Shown here: positions 24,059 through 36,219 of the stretch, one piece after another
How positions within the stretch are numbered: position 1 is the first letter of the stretch
How the letters are laid out: every line of letters begins with the position of its first letter
Source: Pleodorina starrii
Lineage: Eukaryota > Chlorophyta > Chlorophyceae > Chlamydomonadales > Volvocaceae
Assembly: GCA_030267565.1 (NCBI GenBank)
Contig: BRXU01000033.1
Location: 372,001-436,000 of the forward strand
Reading direction: 5' to 3'
DNA length: 64,000 nt
Made by a program: the position numbers and the translations under genes
Notes under the pieces: generated by a model
Told to the model about the DNA's origin: nothing
Databases searched by the model: none
What the model saw: only the letters and a program-made list of their open reading frames with translations

Positions 24059-26610
24059 TATCTCGGCTGGGGATAGGCGCTGCACGTCCAGCAGTAGAAG
24101 GCGGTTGGCGCGGCTCTCCGCGACCAATAATCGATGCGCTACGCTGCACAGCGCGGCGCCGGGGCTCTCGGGGCGCTGCGCTGCCGCCCGGGCTTCATTT
24201 TTCACAGAAGTATTGGGGAAGGGAGGAAGGGCCAGGGAGATGGCGGGGGCGCGAGGGGTTTGTGGTGCTGCACAGCGTGTAGGCCTGGTGGGTGCCAAGC
24301 ATGGGCCTGTGTGTTGAGGTTCATTGTTCGTTGCCGGTTGCCGCAGGTTGAGAAATGGCCGTTGTCGCAGGTTGAAAATTGACCGCTGCCGCGTGCTTGC
24401 CGGGTTATTTTATTAAAATTCCTAAATGTGCCATCCAGTTGCCTGAATGCGTCTGCAGAGTTGCGAAACATTTGCGTTTTGGTGGTGGTGTGTAGGGCAG
24501 TCAAGTCGAGCCTCCCTGCGTGTTTCTTCGCGGCTGCATCGTTCTTTGCCGGACCGAGACTTTGCAGGCGGCACAGGAGAGGCTTTACAGTTTTAGTGGT
24601 GGTGGCGACCGCCGACCGCCATAGCAAGCTGCGCATGCAGGTTCTACCCAGCAGCTGCCGCCGCAGCTGCCGCCGCCACGCGAAGGTCTGTCCGAATCGA
24701 ATCGCGGTGGCCCTGGTTCCATTTGCACAGTGCCATTACTTTTTTTACCTTCTAACCTTGAATGCTCTGAAATCGCGTTAATAGACAGTCAATTTACCCG
24801 TCGAAGCTGGCACCACGGCCTGCGATGGGAGTACCGTACATGGTGCAGGCTGTGGCTCGCGCCCGGTTGCGCGCCTGTCATGCTGCGCTAATTTGATGCA
24901 GAGGGGCAGGGCAGGGCAGGTTCGCGGCACGCAGGGAGTGCAGGGTGAGACGCGGGGGGCTGGGGGTCTCTTAAGGGCCGGGAGGGGGCCCGTATGTCCT
25001 TCCTTCGAATGCATGCCTCAAATGGATGCTCCCATGGGACTGTTGGGACTGTGGACTGTGCCAACCAAATCCACATCCATACCACAGTTCGGTTTGCGCC
25101 GGATTTAGCACGGGGTGAAAAACAAAGGGACGGGCGGCGAGTGGTATGGGCGCGAGGGCGCCTGTCGCCCCGCCGTGTCGCCACCGCCGCTGCCGCCGGT
25201 TTGAGTTCCCGAGTCTGGAGTGGGGATAGGCCTCCGGAGTGGGACTTTGTTTGTCAGCGGTCAGGTAACGGCGGTCTGGCAACGGCGACGGCACAATTTT
25301 TTGGCGGCTGGGAAAGCCGTGTATGGCAATGCGAAAGTGCGCGGTGCGCGACGTGGGAGGGATTTACCGCTGTTTAGCCCTCGGCGGTGTGGCCGGGAGT
25401 CGGGACGGCGATGTACCCAAACCAAAAGCGGCGGTGCTGCATTTCGTGTTGCAGTGCTTCTATGGTGTGTACGGTGTACGACTTACGGCGTGCATATGAA
25501 GCCGTCTGAATGCGCATGGCGAACCGTACTGTGATGTGCGGCTAGAGAGGAGGGTTGAAGTCGCGCTTTGGGAGCTGGCTGGGCGGCCGCAGCTGTTCGG
25601 CGGTCGTGAGAGAGCGGCCAAAGACACACTCGCACACACATGTGGGTGTGTGTGTGAGAGACAGGCACGTGAGACACACAGGTGAGGCGGTGCAGAGGCA
25701 TTTGTTCGTTTCGGTATTTGCAGGTTGACACAATTGAATGGCTGGTGTGAGCTTTGGTGGCGCAGCCCGTAACCATCTTTGGTGGTGTACATAGACTCAA
25801 CGGGACCCGTGTTCACTCCCGTGAAGCAGCAGCTAGCGGGTGGGAAGGGTGCGCCAGGCGGCACAGACTGACATCTATCTAACTGAAAGAGAAGAGTTCA
25901 TTTCTGCTCGCCACCTGAGCAGCAGCAGGCACCCCGGCTCGATATTTTGGTGGATGTTGCTGTCGAGGGTGTGTCGAGGGCGCTTGGTATCGTGTCATGC
26001 TCGCTTTTGGCGCGTTGGAGCTCCGAAGTTGAGAGAGTTAGCAACCGTTGTCGTACTCCCGTACGGATATGGGTTAGGCTGTCGAGGTAAGGCCACGTGT
26101 CGCTGACGGGCGGCAACGTGCGGTTGGAGCATCGGCTGGTGGATACGTTCAGCCCAGTGCTCGTACGTGTACGGACGGCTTGCATTTGTCGTGCTACTAG
26201 GGTGCTACTCGGGGGCGAGGTTTGAGATTTCACACGGTTGTGCGCGGACTGGCGTGTTATGTCGGGTCACATCAGGAGGACCTGCTTTGTCTTGGCCTGC
26301 CCTCTCTAGCCCAGTACCCGTCCGTGGCGGTTGGATGCAGCTCCGCCATCGAACGGTGGTCGACAGTTGCGTATCGTACAGGCTTAATTTCTTAAATACC
26401 TCGCTTAAATCACAGTTTTTCCAAATATCTTGCGACGTTCATAGCACAGAGGACAGAATTCCAGCGGTTGCAGCAAGTGGGCCGCTTGTCAGAGAAAGCT
26501 TCAGAAGAATTTCAGTTGGCTCCGGTCCGCTCAACCATCGCCATAGGAAGCTCTTAAAGTCACACGGTATTAGATAGTAAAACTGATACAAGAAGGGCTA
26601 AGAAAGAGCA
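24059..26610. other. Long intergenic region
   Basis: Presumed 3' UTR of the Ala-rich protein gene followed by upstream sequence of TRAPPC3. No open frame shows a conserved domain or plausible splice structure. A CA/TG-rich microsatellite lies near 25.65 kb. Confidence 0.5.
25624..25684. repeat. CA/TG dinucleotide-rich microsatellite
   Basis: Imperfect run of CA then TG dinucleotides (cacacacatgtgggtgtgtg core), partly self-complementary and intergenic. Confidence 0.75.
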
Positions 26611-28185
26611 ATGTTGAGGGGCGGCCCCGCTGGGGCTCGCAACGCGCCAAGCCTAGAGCAAATCGTAAGGGAATTGCAAGCTTCAACATCGAGTTATAAG
26701 GTATATAACACGACGTCAAAATACTGTTATTGCTGCAGAATGCGGAGGTCTTCACCCTGACCTATGGTTCGATCGTGCGGCAGCTCATTTCGGATTTTGA
26801 GGACATCGAGGAGGTTAACAAACAGCTGGAGCAGATGTAAGCTCTGGACCTGGTGCCACCATCGCAACTCTGTCGCAGCCTTGCTCGGCAGGGTGTCCTA
26901 TCCCCTCGAAACTCCACCTCGAACGCGCTTTGTTCTCCCACGCTAACAGCGCCCCGCACTCTTCCCCACTCTCATTTCCCATCCCAGGGGGTACAACATG
27001 GGCATTCGTCTTGTGGACGAATTCCTGGCCAAGGCCAAGATCACTCGCTGCTCGTCCTTCCGGGACACAGCGGACGTGGTGGCCAAGCAGGTGTGTGTGT
27101 CTGATATTTAATCCCGCGGGGCCACAGAGCAAAGGAAGGTTCCTTGGGAGAGTGGAGCATGGCAGTACGAGTGGACTAGCATATGCGCAAGCAAAACAAG
27201 AAAGGCGAAAAACAACTGTGTGTGCGGGGCGCATGCGGTGGGCTGGTCTGATTTGAGCTGCCGCAGGAGGTGCTGTTGTGGACTGAAAGTGCGCTCACAC
27301 TGGGCCTGCTCGCCCCCCTGCCCCAGGCCCTGCCCATGTTCCTCAACGTGAGCGCCAATGTGGCCAACTGGAGCCCCGACCAAACGGAGTGCAGCCTGGT
27401 GGGTGGGTGGGTGGGTGGGTGGCTGGGTGGGTTGGCTGGGTGGGTGGGTTGGGTGGGTGGGTGGGTGGGTGGATGTGAGGGGCGGGTGGGAGGTAAAAAA
27501 GACACCGCAGTGGCAGCACGGAGGCGACGTGGGAGGGGCAGGCAGCAGGCAGGGCTTCGCGGAGCGGGACGGTTCGGTCGACTGCGCCTGGGCTTTGCCG
27601 GCGCTGCCCTGCCGGGCGGGCGGGTGGGGGGGCTGGTGTAACCAAGCCGGTTTCCTGGGTCGCTGCTTGCGGCACCATGAGTACCAAGTAGCAATGACGC
27701 ATTCCTCCCGACCCTCCTCCCCTCCTCTCCTGCCACCCTCCCCTCCCTTCCCTTCCAGGTCCTGACCGACAACCCGCTTGCCGACTTCGTGGAGCTGCCC
27801 GAGGAGTACCGGGAGCTCAAGTACTGCAATGTGCTGGCGGGGGTGGTGCGGGGGGCGCTGGAAATGGTGGGTGGGTGGGTGGGTGGGCGGCGGGGAGGGG
27901 CGCCAGGCGGGCGGGCCGCGTGGGCGAACGGGTTGGGGGCGTGCGTCGTTCGCAGGAAAACCTGTGCTTTCGGTCAGGCCGCATGACGAGTGGAGAATGT
28001 CCCTCCGTTCTCGATCGCTGCGGTACCATCTCCATTCCCCCTCCCCCTCCTGCCGCCCCCAGGTCAACATGGAGGTGGAGTGCCGGTGGGTGAGCGACAT
28101 GCTCAAAGGGGACGACTGCTACGAGCTGCGGATCAAACTCAAGGAGCACCGCGACGAGAAGTTCCCGTACAAGGACGACGACTAA
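26611..28185 (+). CDS. TRAPPC3: TRAPP complex subunit BET3/TRAPPC3
   Basis: Six exons in phase: 26611-26664, 26739-26836, 26988-27090, 27327-27398, 27759-27866 and 28063-28185; 185 residues, matching the roughly 180 expected. BET3 is a core subunit of the TRAPP tethering complexes, which act as Rab1/Ypt1 exchange factors at the ER-Golgi and in autophagy. Diagnostic blocks are NAEVFTLTYGSIVRQL, VNKQLEQMGYNMGIRLVDEF, the cysteine followed by FRDTADVVAK (Cys72, equivalent to the acylated cysteine of animal BET3), ANWSPDQTECSLV, NPLADFVELPEEY and GVVRGALEMVNMEVEC. The C-terminus ends in an acidic KDDD. The N-terminus is about 18 residues of low conservation encoded by its own exon. Introns 4 and 5 begin in GGGT repeats. 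Confidence 0.95.
27399..27472. repeat. GGGT/TGGG microsatellite at the start of TRAPPC3 intron 4
   Basis: Long run of GTGGGT/TGGC units beginning directly at the splice donor. A shorter similar run starts intron 5 at 27867. On the sense strand it is G-rich and could form a quadruplex; that is inference. Confidence 0.8.
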
Positions 28186-29079
28186 ACCGAAGAAACGCCG
28201 CTCGCCGTCCAGGCTGCTGTATGGCCTGTGCAGTAAGCGCGAACCGAGCGCGGCGCCGTCGTTTTGGTGAGGTTGACGTGGCTGCCCTCAGGGCCAACTG
28301 ACCCACGGGTGGGGCATCGGCCGCGCCGGTGTTGCAGCACTGATCGTGGAGTGTCCTTTTGTAGGATGGGGCGTAGAGGTTGTACAGTAAGAGCAGAGCA
28401 GCGATGGTTCTGGGTAAGCAGGGGCGCACATGACAACATCTTTATGGGGGCTGACTCATGGGGGTTAGCCACCTGGTTGGGGCCAGGCCACGTGAGGAGG
28501 TGGAGGCTGGAGGCTGGAGGGGCCATTGGCACAGCCTTCTTGCGCCAGGCCCATGTTTGTTGATGAGAGGACCGACACGGATACACGTGGGGTTGAAAAG
28601 CGAGAGTACGGGCGGAGGCGGTGATGCAATCTGGGCGGCGACAGTGCGACGGCGATGGGCCAGGTGTCACACTGTGGGAGCCTCACCGTGAGACCTGTGA
28701 GACGGCACGAGTGGGGTTGGGGTATGTCCCCGGTGGAATCACAGTGCCAAGCCGACAGGTGGACAACTCGCGATGCGCTAAAAGCGGCTTGTCGGCGGCG
28801 GCGGCGACGGCGTGGCACTGCGTCTCTGCGACTGGGCTGCTGCCGCCGGTTTGGAACTCAATACGGCGGGTGGGGTACCGGTACCCACATGCGGCTGATG
28901 GACAGCCCAACTGTGATCGTGCACCAGCGTCCCGAGGGCCCCGCCCCGCCACGACAGCGCGTTGGTCGTTTCCGCAGAAGGCTTTGTTGCAGGTGATGCC
29001 TGCACTGCTCCGAAGCCCCCCTCAAGATGTCCCCCGCCTTGACCTTTCCCCCTGCCGCTCTCCGTTCCGCAGCCTCCGC
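28186..29079. other. Convergent intergenic region
   Basis: Lies between the 3' ends of TRAPPC3 (+) and the EXD2-like gene (-). Nothing recognisable. Confidence 0.55.
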
Positions 29080-32000
29080 TCACCCACCCTCCTCCCCCTT
29101 CTCCCCTTTCTCCTGGTCCTCCTGTTGCTCGTCCCCCTGCTGATGTGCCCCCGGCTCCTCATCTTCCCATTGCGGCCCCTCCCCGCCCTCCTCGGCCCCG
29201 GCCCCCTGGACTTCTGCATCCTGCCCCTCCCCCCTCCACCTCCCCTCCGTCCCCTCCTGGTCTCCTGGTCGTCGGCGCTCCCGGGCGTACACGGAGTAGG
29301 GCCCAAAGTCGCGGCGGGCTGCGTGTTCCACGCCCCAGGCGGGGGGCAGGTACTGCGGTCGCACCGCCGCCACGAAGCAGGACCGGAACCTGAGCGGTGG
29401 GAGTGCGATGAGGGGTGTGGCGCAGAGGGAAGCGGTCGGGCAGCAAGCGGAGCGGAGCTGAAGACCTCACACACACGCACACACACAAAACATAAACGGG
29501 GCCGGTCGCACAAACACATCGGGTACAACCTCTCCTCCCCTCCCTTTAAACTGTTGAGCCCAGTTCAGAGTCAGGAAGCTAGCCCAGGTCAAGCTCGCCC
29601 CCCTAGTACGCGGGCCTTCCCGCCAGTCACACCCCCGACCACCTGCCCCGGAACCTCTGCACAGCAACCCGACCCCGCCTACCCCTCCAGCCCACCTCTT
29701 GATGAGCTGCAACAGCTCCTCCTCACCGCCCCGCGCCATCGCCAGCCGCACCACGCGCTCCCCGTGCCACAGGTGGCCGCTGTCCAGCCAGCGATCCGCC
29801 GCGCGGTCCCGGCTGGCCAGAGAGGAGCCGGCTGCAGCTGAGGTGGCTGCGCTTGGGTCGGTCTGCGTGGCGTCCGTGCGTGCCTCCTCAGCAGGCTGGG
29901 CAGCCGCTCCCCCAGTCGATGGGCCATCTGGGTGCTGCGGCTGCGGCTGCTGCTTCGCGCGGAAGTACTTGTTGCGGCCCCGGCGACCCAGCCCTGAAGG
30001 AGGCCGGGCAGACATGCATACACACACGAGCGGTGGGCCACCAAAAAGGGTGTGGAGAGGCTGCAGTACGATATACAGCAGTTGTCAAAAGGTTCAAGCT
30101 GCCGTCCAACAGGTCCTGCGGCAGAAAGCTTTCAGGGGTCAAACCCATGTAACAGGCCCACCGACCCTCGGGTCACAACAGCACCTGCCAGCAGCGCCGC
30201 CTCCAAGTCCCCGGGCCGCAGACCCGGCTCCTCCGCCGCGGGGTCGCGGCCCAGGGCCGCCTTGATCACCCCCTCCAGCTGCCTAAGGACCGGCGGGCGG
30301 CGGCGACAACGGAGAACCGCAGCGGGCGGCGGGGAGGTCAGTGGCTCAGTGCACGACGTGATGCTCGGCAACCCGGCCCTGCGGACTGTACGTTGAGTTG
30401 AAACAGGTCTGTCCTCAGAGCTAAGGGCCTTCCCCCGTGGGATAGGGACAACAGATCTGTTCGAGTGTTCGTTGGGATCTGCCCCGGCGCTCGTTGGGGG
30501 CCAGGGTGTTCTGTCCGCCTGCAGGACGAGGGAGGGCCGTTAACCGCCAGTCGACTGTTTGGTTTGGAAGAGGTCTTGACGCTTCGATGAGCTGAGCTGA
30601 GCTGAGCTGGGGGCAGAGCTGAGCCGAGCTGCGCTGGTGGGCCCACCTGACTCGCTCCAGAGGCATTCGGTCGCCGCTCTTCTGCAGCGCCAGAGCCGCC
30701 CGCCGAGCCGAGGAGGGATGGATGCCGCCCGGCAGGCCCTCCACATCATCGGCACCGCCGCCGCCGCCCGCCTCGCCTGCGTCGCCGCCGGCACCCTCGT
30801 CGTCGTCGCCGCCGCCGGTGACGCTGCCGTGGGGCGTGCCGCGGCCGCTGCCCGCCCCGGCGGCGGCGCGGGGCGTCTGCAGCGGGAGCGGGGTCCGCGG
30901 CGGCAGCAGCGGTATGCCGTAGTCCACAGCTACCTGGCGCTTCATTTGCTCCGCAGACTGTGGAGAGGGGGGGAGGGGGGGTGAGGACAGGAGAGGAAAG
31001 GACAGCTCGGAGTCCGGAGCCCATGCTTGCGTGCAGCGCAGTTGCGAGCGGTGGGGATGGGCAGCTCGTGTGCGCCTCCTCTCCCCGCCGCTTCGTGCCT
31101 CCACATCCCTTCTCCTAACCCTTTCCCTCCCCTCCCGTCGGTTACTTCGCTGGGCTTCAACCCCTCCCTTGCTGGCGATCGCGCTTCGATTTGTACCCAC
31201 TCTCCTCGCCACCCTGCCCGCCTTCCCTCCTGGCATGCTTTCCAGCCTCCCTCCCCGCCCTCCTCCGCACAAGTCGCCTCCGTTATTCGGCTGCGGTCCG
31301 CCCTTACCGCACCGCCGCCCATCCCTTCCACGGACCTTTTGCGCCCGCTCGTGGCAGTCGATGCAGAGCAGCACCACATCGTGGGAGCGGTGGCTCTTGA
31401 GGGCGGGCGGCATATGGCGGCGGTAGCAGGCGGGCAGCACCCGGTAGCGCAGGTAGTGGGAGGCGCAGCCGCACGCCACGCAGCGGTTGGCCTTGGACTG
31501 GGTGTAGAAGTCGTCCGCGCCTGAGCACGCAGCGAGGTGCAGTCAGTCAGTCAGTCAGTCAGTCAGTCAGTCAGTCAGTCAGAGGCTGCCGCGGTCCGTC
31601 CGTCCGTGTTCTCCGCCCCCCGCCTCCGATTTCCCCCTTGTCAGCGGGCGTATCCCTCCCTCGACTCACCCATCTGTTGGTCCGTGTTCTGGTGCTCGAA
31701 AAGCAGCTGGATGGTGGGCGGGTCCTCGCACACCTGGGAGGGAAAGGAAGGGAAGGGCGGGGAACAGCCGACCCACGGGTCACATAAAACGCAGACCGCA
31801 GTCAAACCGCGAAGTCAGGCCCTGCCAGGCCAGCAGCAAGAGACAGACGCAGCCGCAGTCGCCCAACCCACAGGCCCGTCCGTACGGCCCACGTATACCG
31901 CACGTCAAGCGCACACCTCCAACGGCCCACCTACCTGTACGGCCAGCCCCTTGTTCAAGTACCAGCTCAGCTTGCGGGTGTCGCAGAAGCACAGCAGCTG

Positions 32001-35000
32001 TCCCTCCCGGCTCAGCATGCGGCAGTTCTGGTACACCTGCAGTCGGTTTGGGGTGAGGCGGGGTGAGGCGGGGTGAGGCGGGCAACGGCAGGACAGGTGC
32101 AGGGCGGGGAAGGGAAGGTGGCACCCGCCGACAGCCCCCCATGCCCCGGTGGTGGACTGCCCATGCGTGACCGCCACGATGCCTTCCCATGACGGCCCTC
32201 CTGTTGAGCCTCCTGCGCCCATTTTCTACCCTTCGGCGGCCCCCCGCCCCCCCCCCACCTGAGTCTTGGCGCTGAACTTCTCAATCAGCCAGCTGCGCCG
32301 CTCCAGAGCCGCTCCCGGGTCGTAACGGCTACGTCGGCCCACACCCGCCAGACCGGCCAGATGGAAGGGGAAGGGCGCGACGCCGCCGTCGGAGCCCGCA
32401 GCCGCGGCGGCGGCGGCGGAGGGCAACCTGCCCGCCGCCACCGCCGCCAGCAGACGGCTGAGGGCCTTCGCCTCGGATCGCAAGGCCGTACAGATGCCGT
32501 ACCGCGCGGCGTATGGCTCGGCTTGCAGCGCCTGATGGAGAGAACGGCACGAGGGCGCAAAGGCGGCGGAGGCGAAGCATAGATGAGGGGTGCGTGCAGC
32601 ATGGGAGCGTTTGCGGTGCGGTGTCGTGTCGTGTCAAGTGACGTCGTGTAATAACTTGGCGAATGGTTCCAGGGGGACTGCGCCGCTGAGGGCGCACCGC
32701 ACCTGATTCGCGGCCGCCAGCCGTTCCGAAACCAATCGCAGGAGCGCCCGACCATCAGCCGGCGGAGGGCGCGCCGCCGCCAGCGCCGCCAGCGCGACGT
32801 CCGGCAGCAGCAGCTGCGGACCAACGTCCAACCGCCGCGCCGTCACGTCACGCCAGCGGCAAAGCGCCAGTACGGCGTCCGCCGCTTCGGCGGCCCTCAG
32901 CCCCACGCCAGCGGGGCTGGCGCCGCTGGCAGCGGCGGCGGCGGCGGCGGCGGCCCCGGGGGCAGTCGGCCCTGTCGCCGCCGCCGCCGACGTGGAGAAG
33001 AATTTACGCAGTACGGCACCGGCGGCGGACGTGGCGGTGCCGGCCGGCGCCGTCGTGATGGAGGCAGTGCCGCCGCCGTTGCTGGATGCTGCCGCCGCCG
33101 CCGCCGCCGCTGCAGCGGCGGCGGCAGCGTCGGAGACGGGCTTGCGGTACAGTGTGAGGCTGATTTGGTGGCTTCGGAGCAACGAGTGACCCAACGGGGT
33201 CAGGACGGGTCGCCCCGCGACGCCGGCGGCAAGCCCAGAACTTCTCCCAGATTCGTCGACGATCCCCTCATCATCATCAGACTGGCCTCCTGGGTGTGCA
33301 AGCGACGGCGCCGCCGCTGCCGCTGTCGATGCCTGCATGACAACCAGCGGCGCCGCCACATACCGGCTCGCCTCCGCCTCCACCTCCGCCGCCACGCCGC
33401 CATGCGCCCGGGACCCGCTGCCGTACGGTTCCGCCGCCGCTCCCTGGAGCGGTGGATCCTCAGGCCAGCCTGGCGGCCGCACATGAGACATGACACGACA
33501 TGGAGGTAATCCAAACACAACAGATCTGACGCAAGCCTGCCATACCCCTGCCATAAAACGGGCGGAAACCTGCGGAATGACCGGAAACCTGCCGTACATG
33601 TCGATGTTGCAATGGCGGCCCGTGTCGCCAACTTGCCATCCATGTGTGCCAAGGGGAGGGGAGGGGGGGGCGGGGGCGGCTTACCGGGTCCCAACGCCGC
33701 CAGCTGCCGGCGCAGGACGTCCGCCAGGTACGGCAGGTAGGCCACGTCCGCCGCGGCGTAGCGCAGCAGCGCCGGCGGCAGCGGCCGGCGGCGCCAGTCC
33801 GCCCGCTGTCCAGCCGCCTTCTCCGCCGCCAGGTCCAGGCCACACAGCCGCAGCAGCAGGGAAGCAAGCGCGCGGCTCTCGTAGCCCAGCACCTGACAGG
33901 CAGGCAGGCAGGTGGCACGGTCCGTCGACGTCCGCACGCCTCCACGCTCGCCGCCCCTCATCCTCACAGACCCCTTCCGCTATCAGCCTCCTCACCCCCT
34001 GGCCCATTCTACGTCTCCGACATTCCCTTTCGCTACCCGCCCCCCTCGCTACCCGCCACTTCGCCCCCCCCCCCCGCCCCCCCCCACCGCCCGGCCCCCC
34101 ACCTGGCTGGCCTTTTCTGTGTCGAACACGTTGACCGGGTAGAGCCTGAAGTCCCGCTGCAGCCAGACCACGTCATTGCCGCCGCCGTGGACCACCTGTG
34201 GGGCGGGGAGGCGGGAAGAGGCCGGGGGCACACACGGAGTTTTGAAGGGAAGCCCAAACTGCCTTGGTCCCTGCACGTCACCGCGCGCGCTGGCGGCGCC
34301 ACACGGCTGTGCACCTTACAGCAAGGCCGGCCGCACAGCCCCGGGCCCCCGGCGACCTCGGGCGCTTCACTTTCGGACGTAAGGGCATTAGGGGCACCGT
34401 CAGCACGTTTCTGCGCATACACACACATCCCACACACGTTTGTTTCCTGCATCGTTCCTACGTCCGCTTTCCCGCATCCCAGTTCGTCCATTGAGTTGGT
34501 CCCCCGAGCTAGGACCCCCTGAGCGAGCGGTGACCCGCGGGTCGCTCAACTCACCTTGACTACACGTGGATCCGCCATCAGGGCGCCCAGCGCAGGGCCC
34601 ACGTGGTCGTACAGCGCCAGGGCATCCACCAGCCACACATCGCCGCCGCTAACGCCACTAACGTCTCCGGAGCGCCCGCCACCACCGCCACCACCGTCAC
34701 CAGCGCTAGTCGTGACGCTGCTGCTACTGCCAGCACCAAGACCAGCACCAGCGCCGTCGCAGGCTGATAGCTGCAGCAGGCACACGCGACCGTGGTAGCA
34801 CAGCAGCGGGCTAGCCTCCGTGTCCAGTCCGATCTGCCGCTCCTGGGGACGGACCGGGCAGGAGAGGGGGGCTTACGAGGGTCAGAAGGGCCTGCAAACG
34901 TTCTTCCAAAAGGTTCCTTCTCTCCGCTCCGCTCGAAAGATCACCTCACACCTCACCTGCCGCAAGCGCTGCCCCAGCCAGTACAGCTGCTTGGGTGTGG

Positions 35001-35592
35001 AGACCCAGTGCACCTTGAAGCCGGGAAGTGACCCACGGGTCGGTCCGGCACCCGCGGGGGGCGGCGTCGGGGGCGGCGCCGGCGGGTGCCGCAGCACGGG
35101 GCACTCCATGGCCGCCATGAGGCGCTGAATGCGGGCCAAGTACGGGTGAACCAGTGGGCCGGTCGTGGCCGCGGATGCGCCGGCGGCCGCCCCTTGCCGC
35201 GGCCCTTCGGGCGGCGGAAGGGGCGGCACAGTCGCAGCCTCTTGGCCTTCTTCGGTCCCCGCTGCTGCCGCGGCGCGCCCTGATGACTCCACAGCACCTC
35301 TAGCGACGCTCGTGGGAGCCCCTGCCGCTGCAGCTCCCGCTGTCGCAGTTGCCGGTGCAGGTCCGCATCCCGCCGCGGCGCTACTGAGGCTGGGGCTGTA
35401 GCCGCCGCCGGCGCCACCGTCGTCGGCGTCGACGTCGGGTTGTGGCGGGAGATGCGGGAAGGGCCGATCGGTCGTATCAGCGAACACCAACCGACCGCTT
35501 CCCTGCTGACGTCTCCTCAGGATAACAGAAACCACTGCTGCAGCAGCCGTTGCCGCCGCCGCGACGGCGGCGGCGGCCGCAGCAGCTGTCAT
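29080..35592 (-). CDS. EXD2/RRP6L3-type 3'-5' exonuclease (DEDDy) with Cys/His-rich C-terminal domain
   Basis: Thirteen exons join in phase: 35592-34957, 34842-34555, 34195-34103, 33892-33685, 33469-32703, 32531-32259, 32036-31935, 31733-31670, 31520-31336, 30957-30647, 30282-30185, 29993-29696 and 29389-29080; about 1210 residues. The N-terminus is a hydrophobic Ala/Val stretch ending VVSVILRRRQ, a possible membrane anchor as in animal EXD2. The DEDDy exonuclease fold shows Exo I (IGLDTEASP), Exo II (VVHGGGNDVVWLQRDF) and Exo III (YAAADVAYLPYL). A long Ala-rich insert with an HRDC-like helical part (exon 5) follows. The C-terminal EXD2/plant RRP6L3 blocks are CFCDTRKLSWYL, NRCVACGCASHYLRYRV and KSHRSHDVVLLCIDCHE (a Cys/His zinc-type cluster), then VRPQYLPPAWGVEHAARRD. 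It probably acts on RNA or DNA 3' ends; organelle or nuclear location is not decided. The start could lie upstream of 35592, since the frame stays open. Confidence 0.88.
31541..31582. repeat. AGTC tetranucleotide microsatellite
   Basis: About ten perfect AGTC/CAGT units in the intron between EXD2-like exons 8 and 9. Confidence 0.95.
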
Positions 35593-36219
35593 TGGAAGCG
35601 CCTTCTGGAGATCCGAGCTGCTGGCTGAGCCACTCTCTTGCTGCAGGTACGGGGGCAACGAGCAGTGATGGTGTTAAGATGAGGGTTTAAGCGATGTGTG
35701 GGGTAAGGGGCGTTTCAGGCTGCGGAAGCTACTGCCAGGGTTGGGTCCGACCAAAGGTCTCAGAAGCAATCCTTTCAACCGCAACCCTGAGAGCCGAAGA
35801 CATGGATCCATACAGTGTCTCCTATACAGAGTCGTCACTCTGCCCGGCGAGGTACCGGTACTTCCGCCTTCTTCCGAAGCTCTGACCTACCTTACTTCCC
35901 CCCATTTCGTCTGCTAGATTGTATGCATACGTCCTTGATTTCTGGTATTGATACACGTGATTTAACATAAACAATATTGGCAGGCCCTGAGGTCAACATC
36001 CAGTGGTTCCATCTGCGTCGTAACTCGTCATGTAACAAATAGCGCACCGCCTGATCATTTATGTATACTGTGATAGGTTTGCGGCAAGGGGTTGTCTGCT
36101 CTGGCTGGTAAATTCGTTGTGGTTTCACGAACTAACGATCTCTGCGCAGCAGGGTCTTTTCGCTAATCACGTCACAGGCAACTACATAGCTTCTTAAGAT
36201 AACGTAGTTGGCTTACACA
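35593..36219. promoter_or_regulatory. Divergent upstream region of EXD2-like and chorismate synthase genes
   Basis: 627 bp separate the two divergently oriented start codons. The right part is AT-richer than the flanking coding DNA. No defined promoter motif could be assigned. Confidence 0.4.

Noticed and set aside
27108..28106. A long Pro/His/Thr-rich minus-strand frame opposite TRAPPC3
   Set aside because: It is the complement of GGGT repeats and conserved TRAPPC3 exons, with no independent motif.
30421..31479. A 352-codon minus-strand open frame through EXD2-like exons 9-10
   Set aside because: It runs through the intron between these exons. The spliced model gives conserved residues on both sides, while the intron part is low-complexity.
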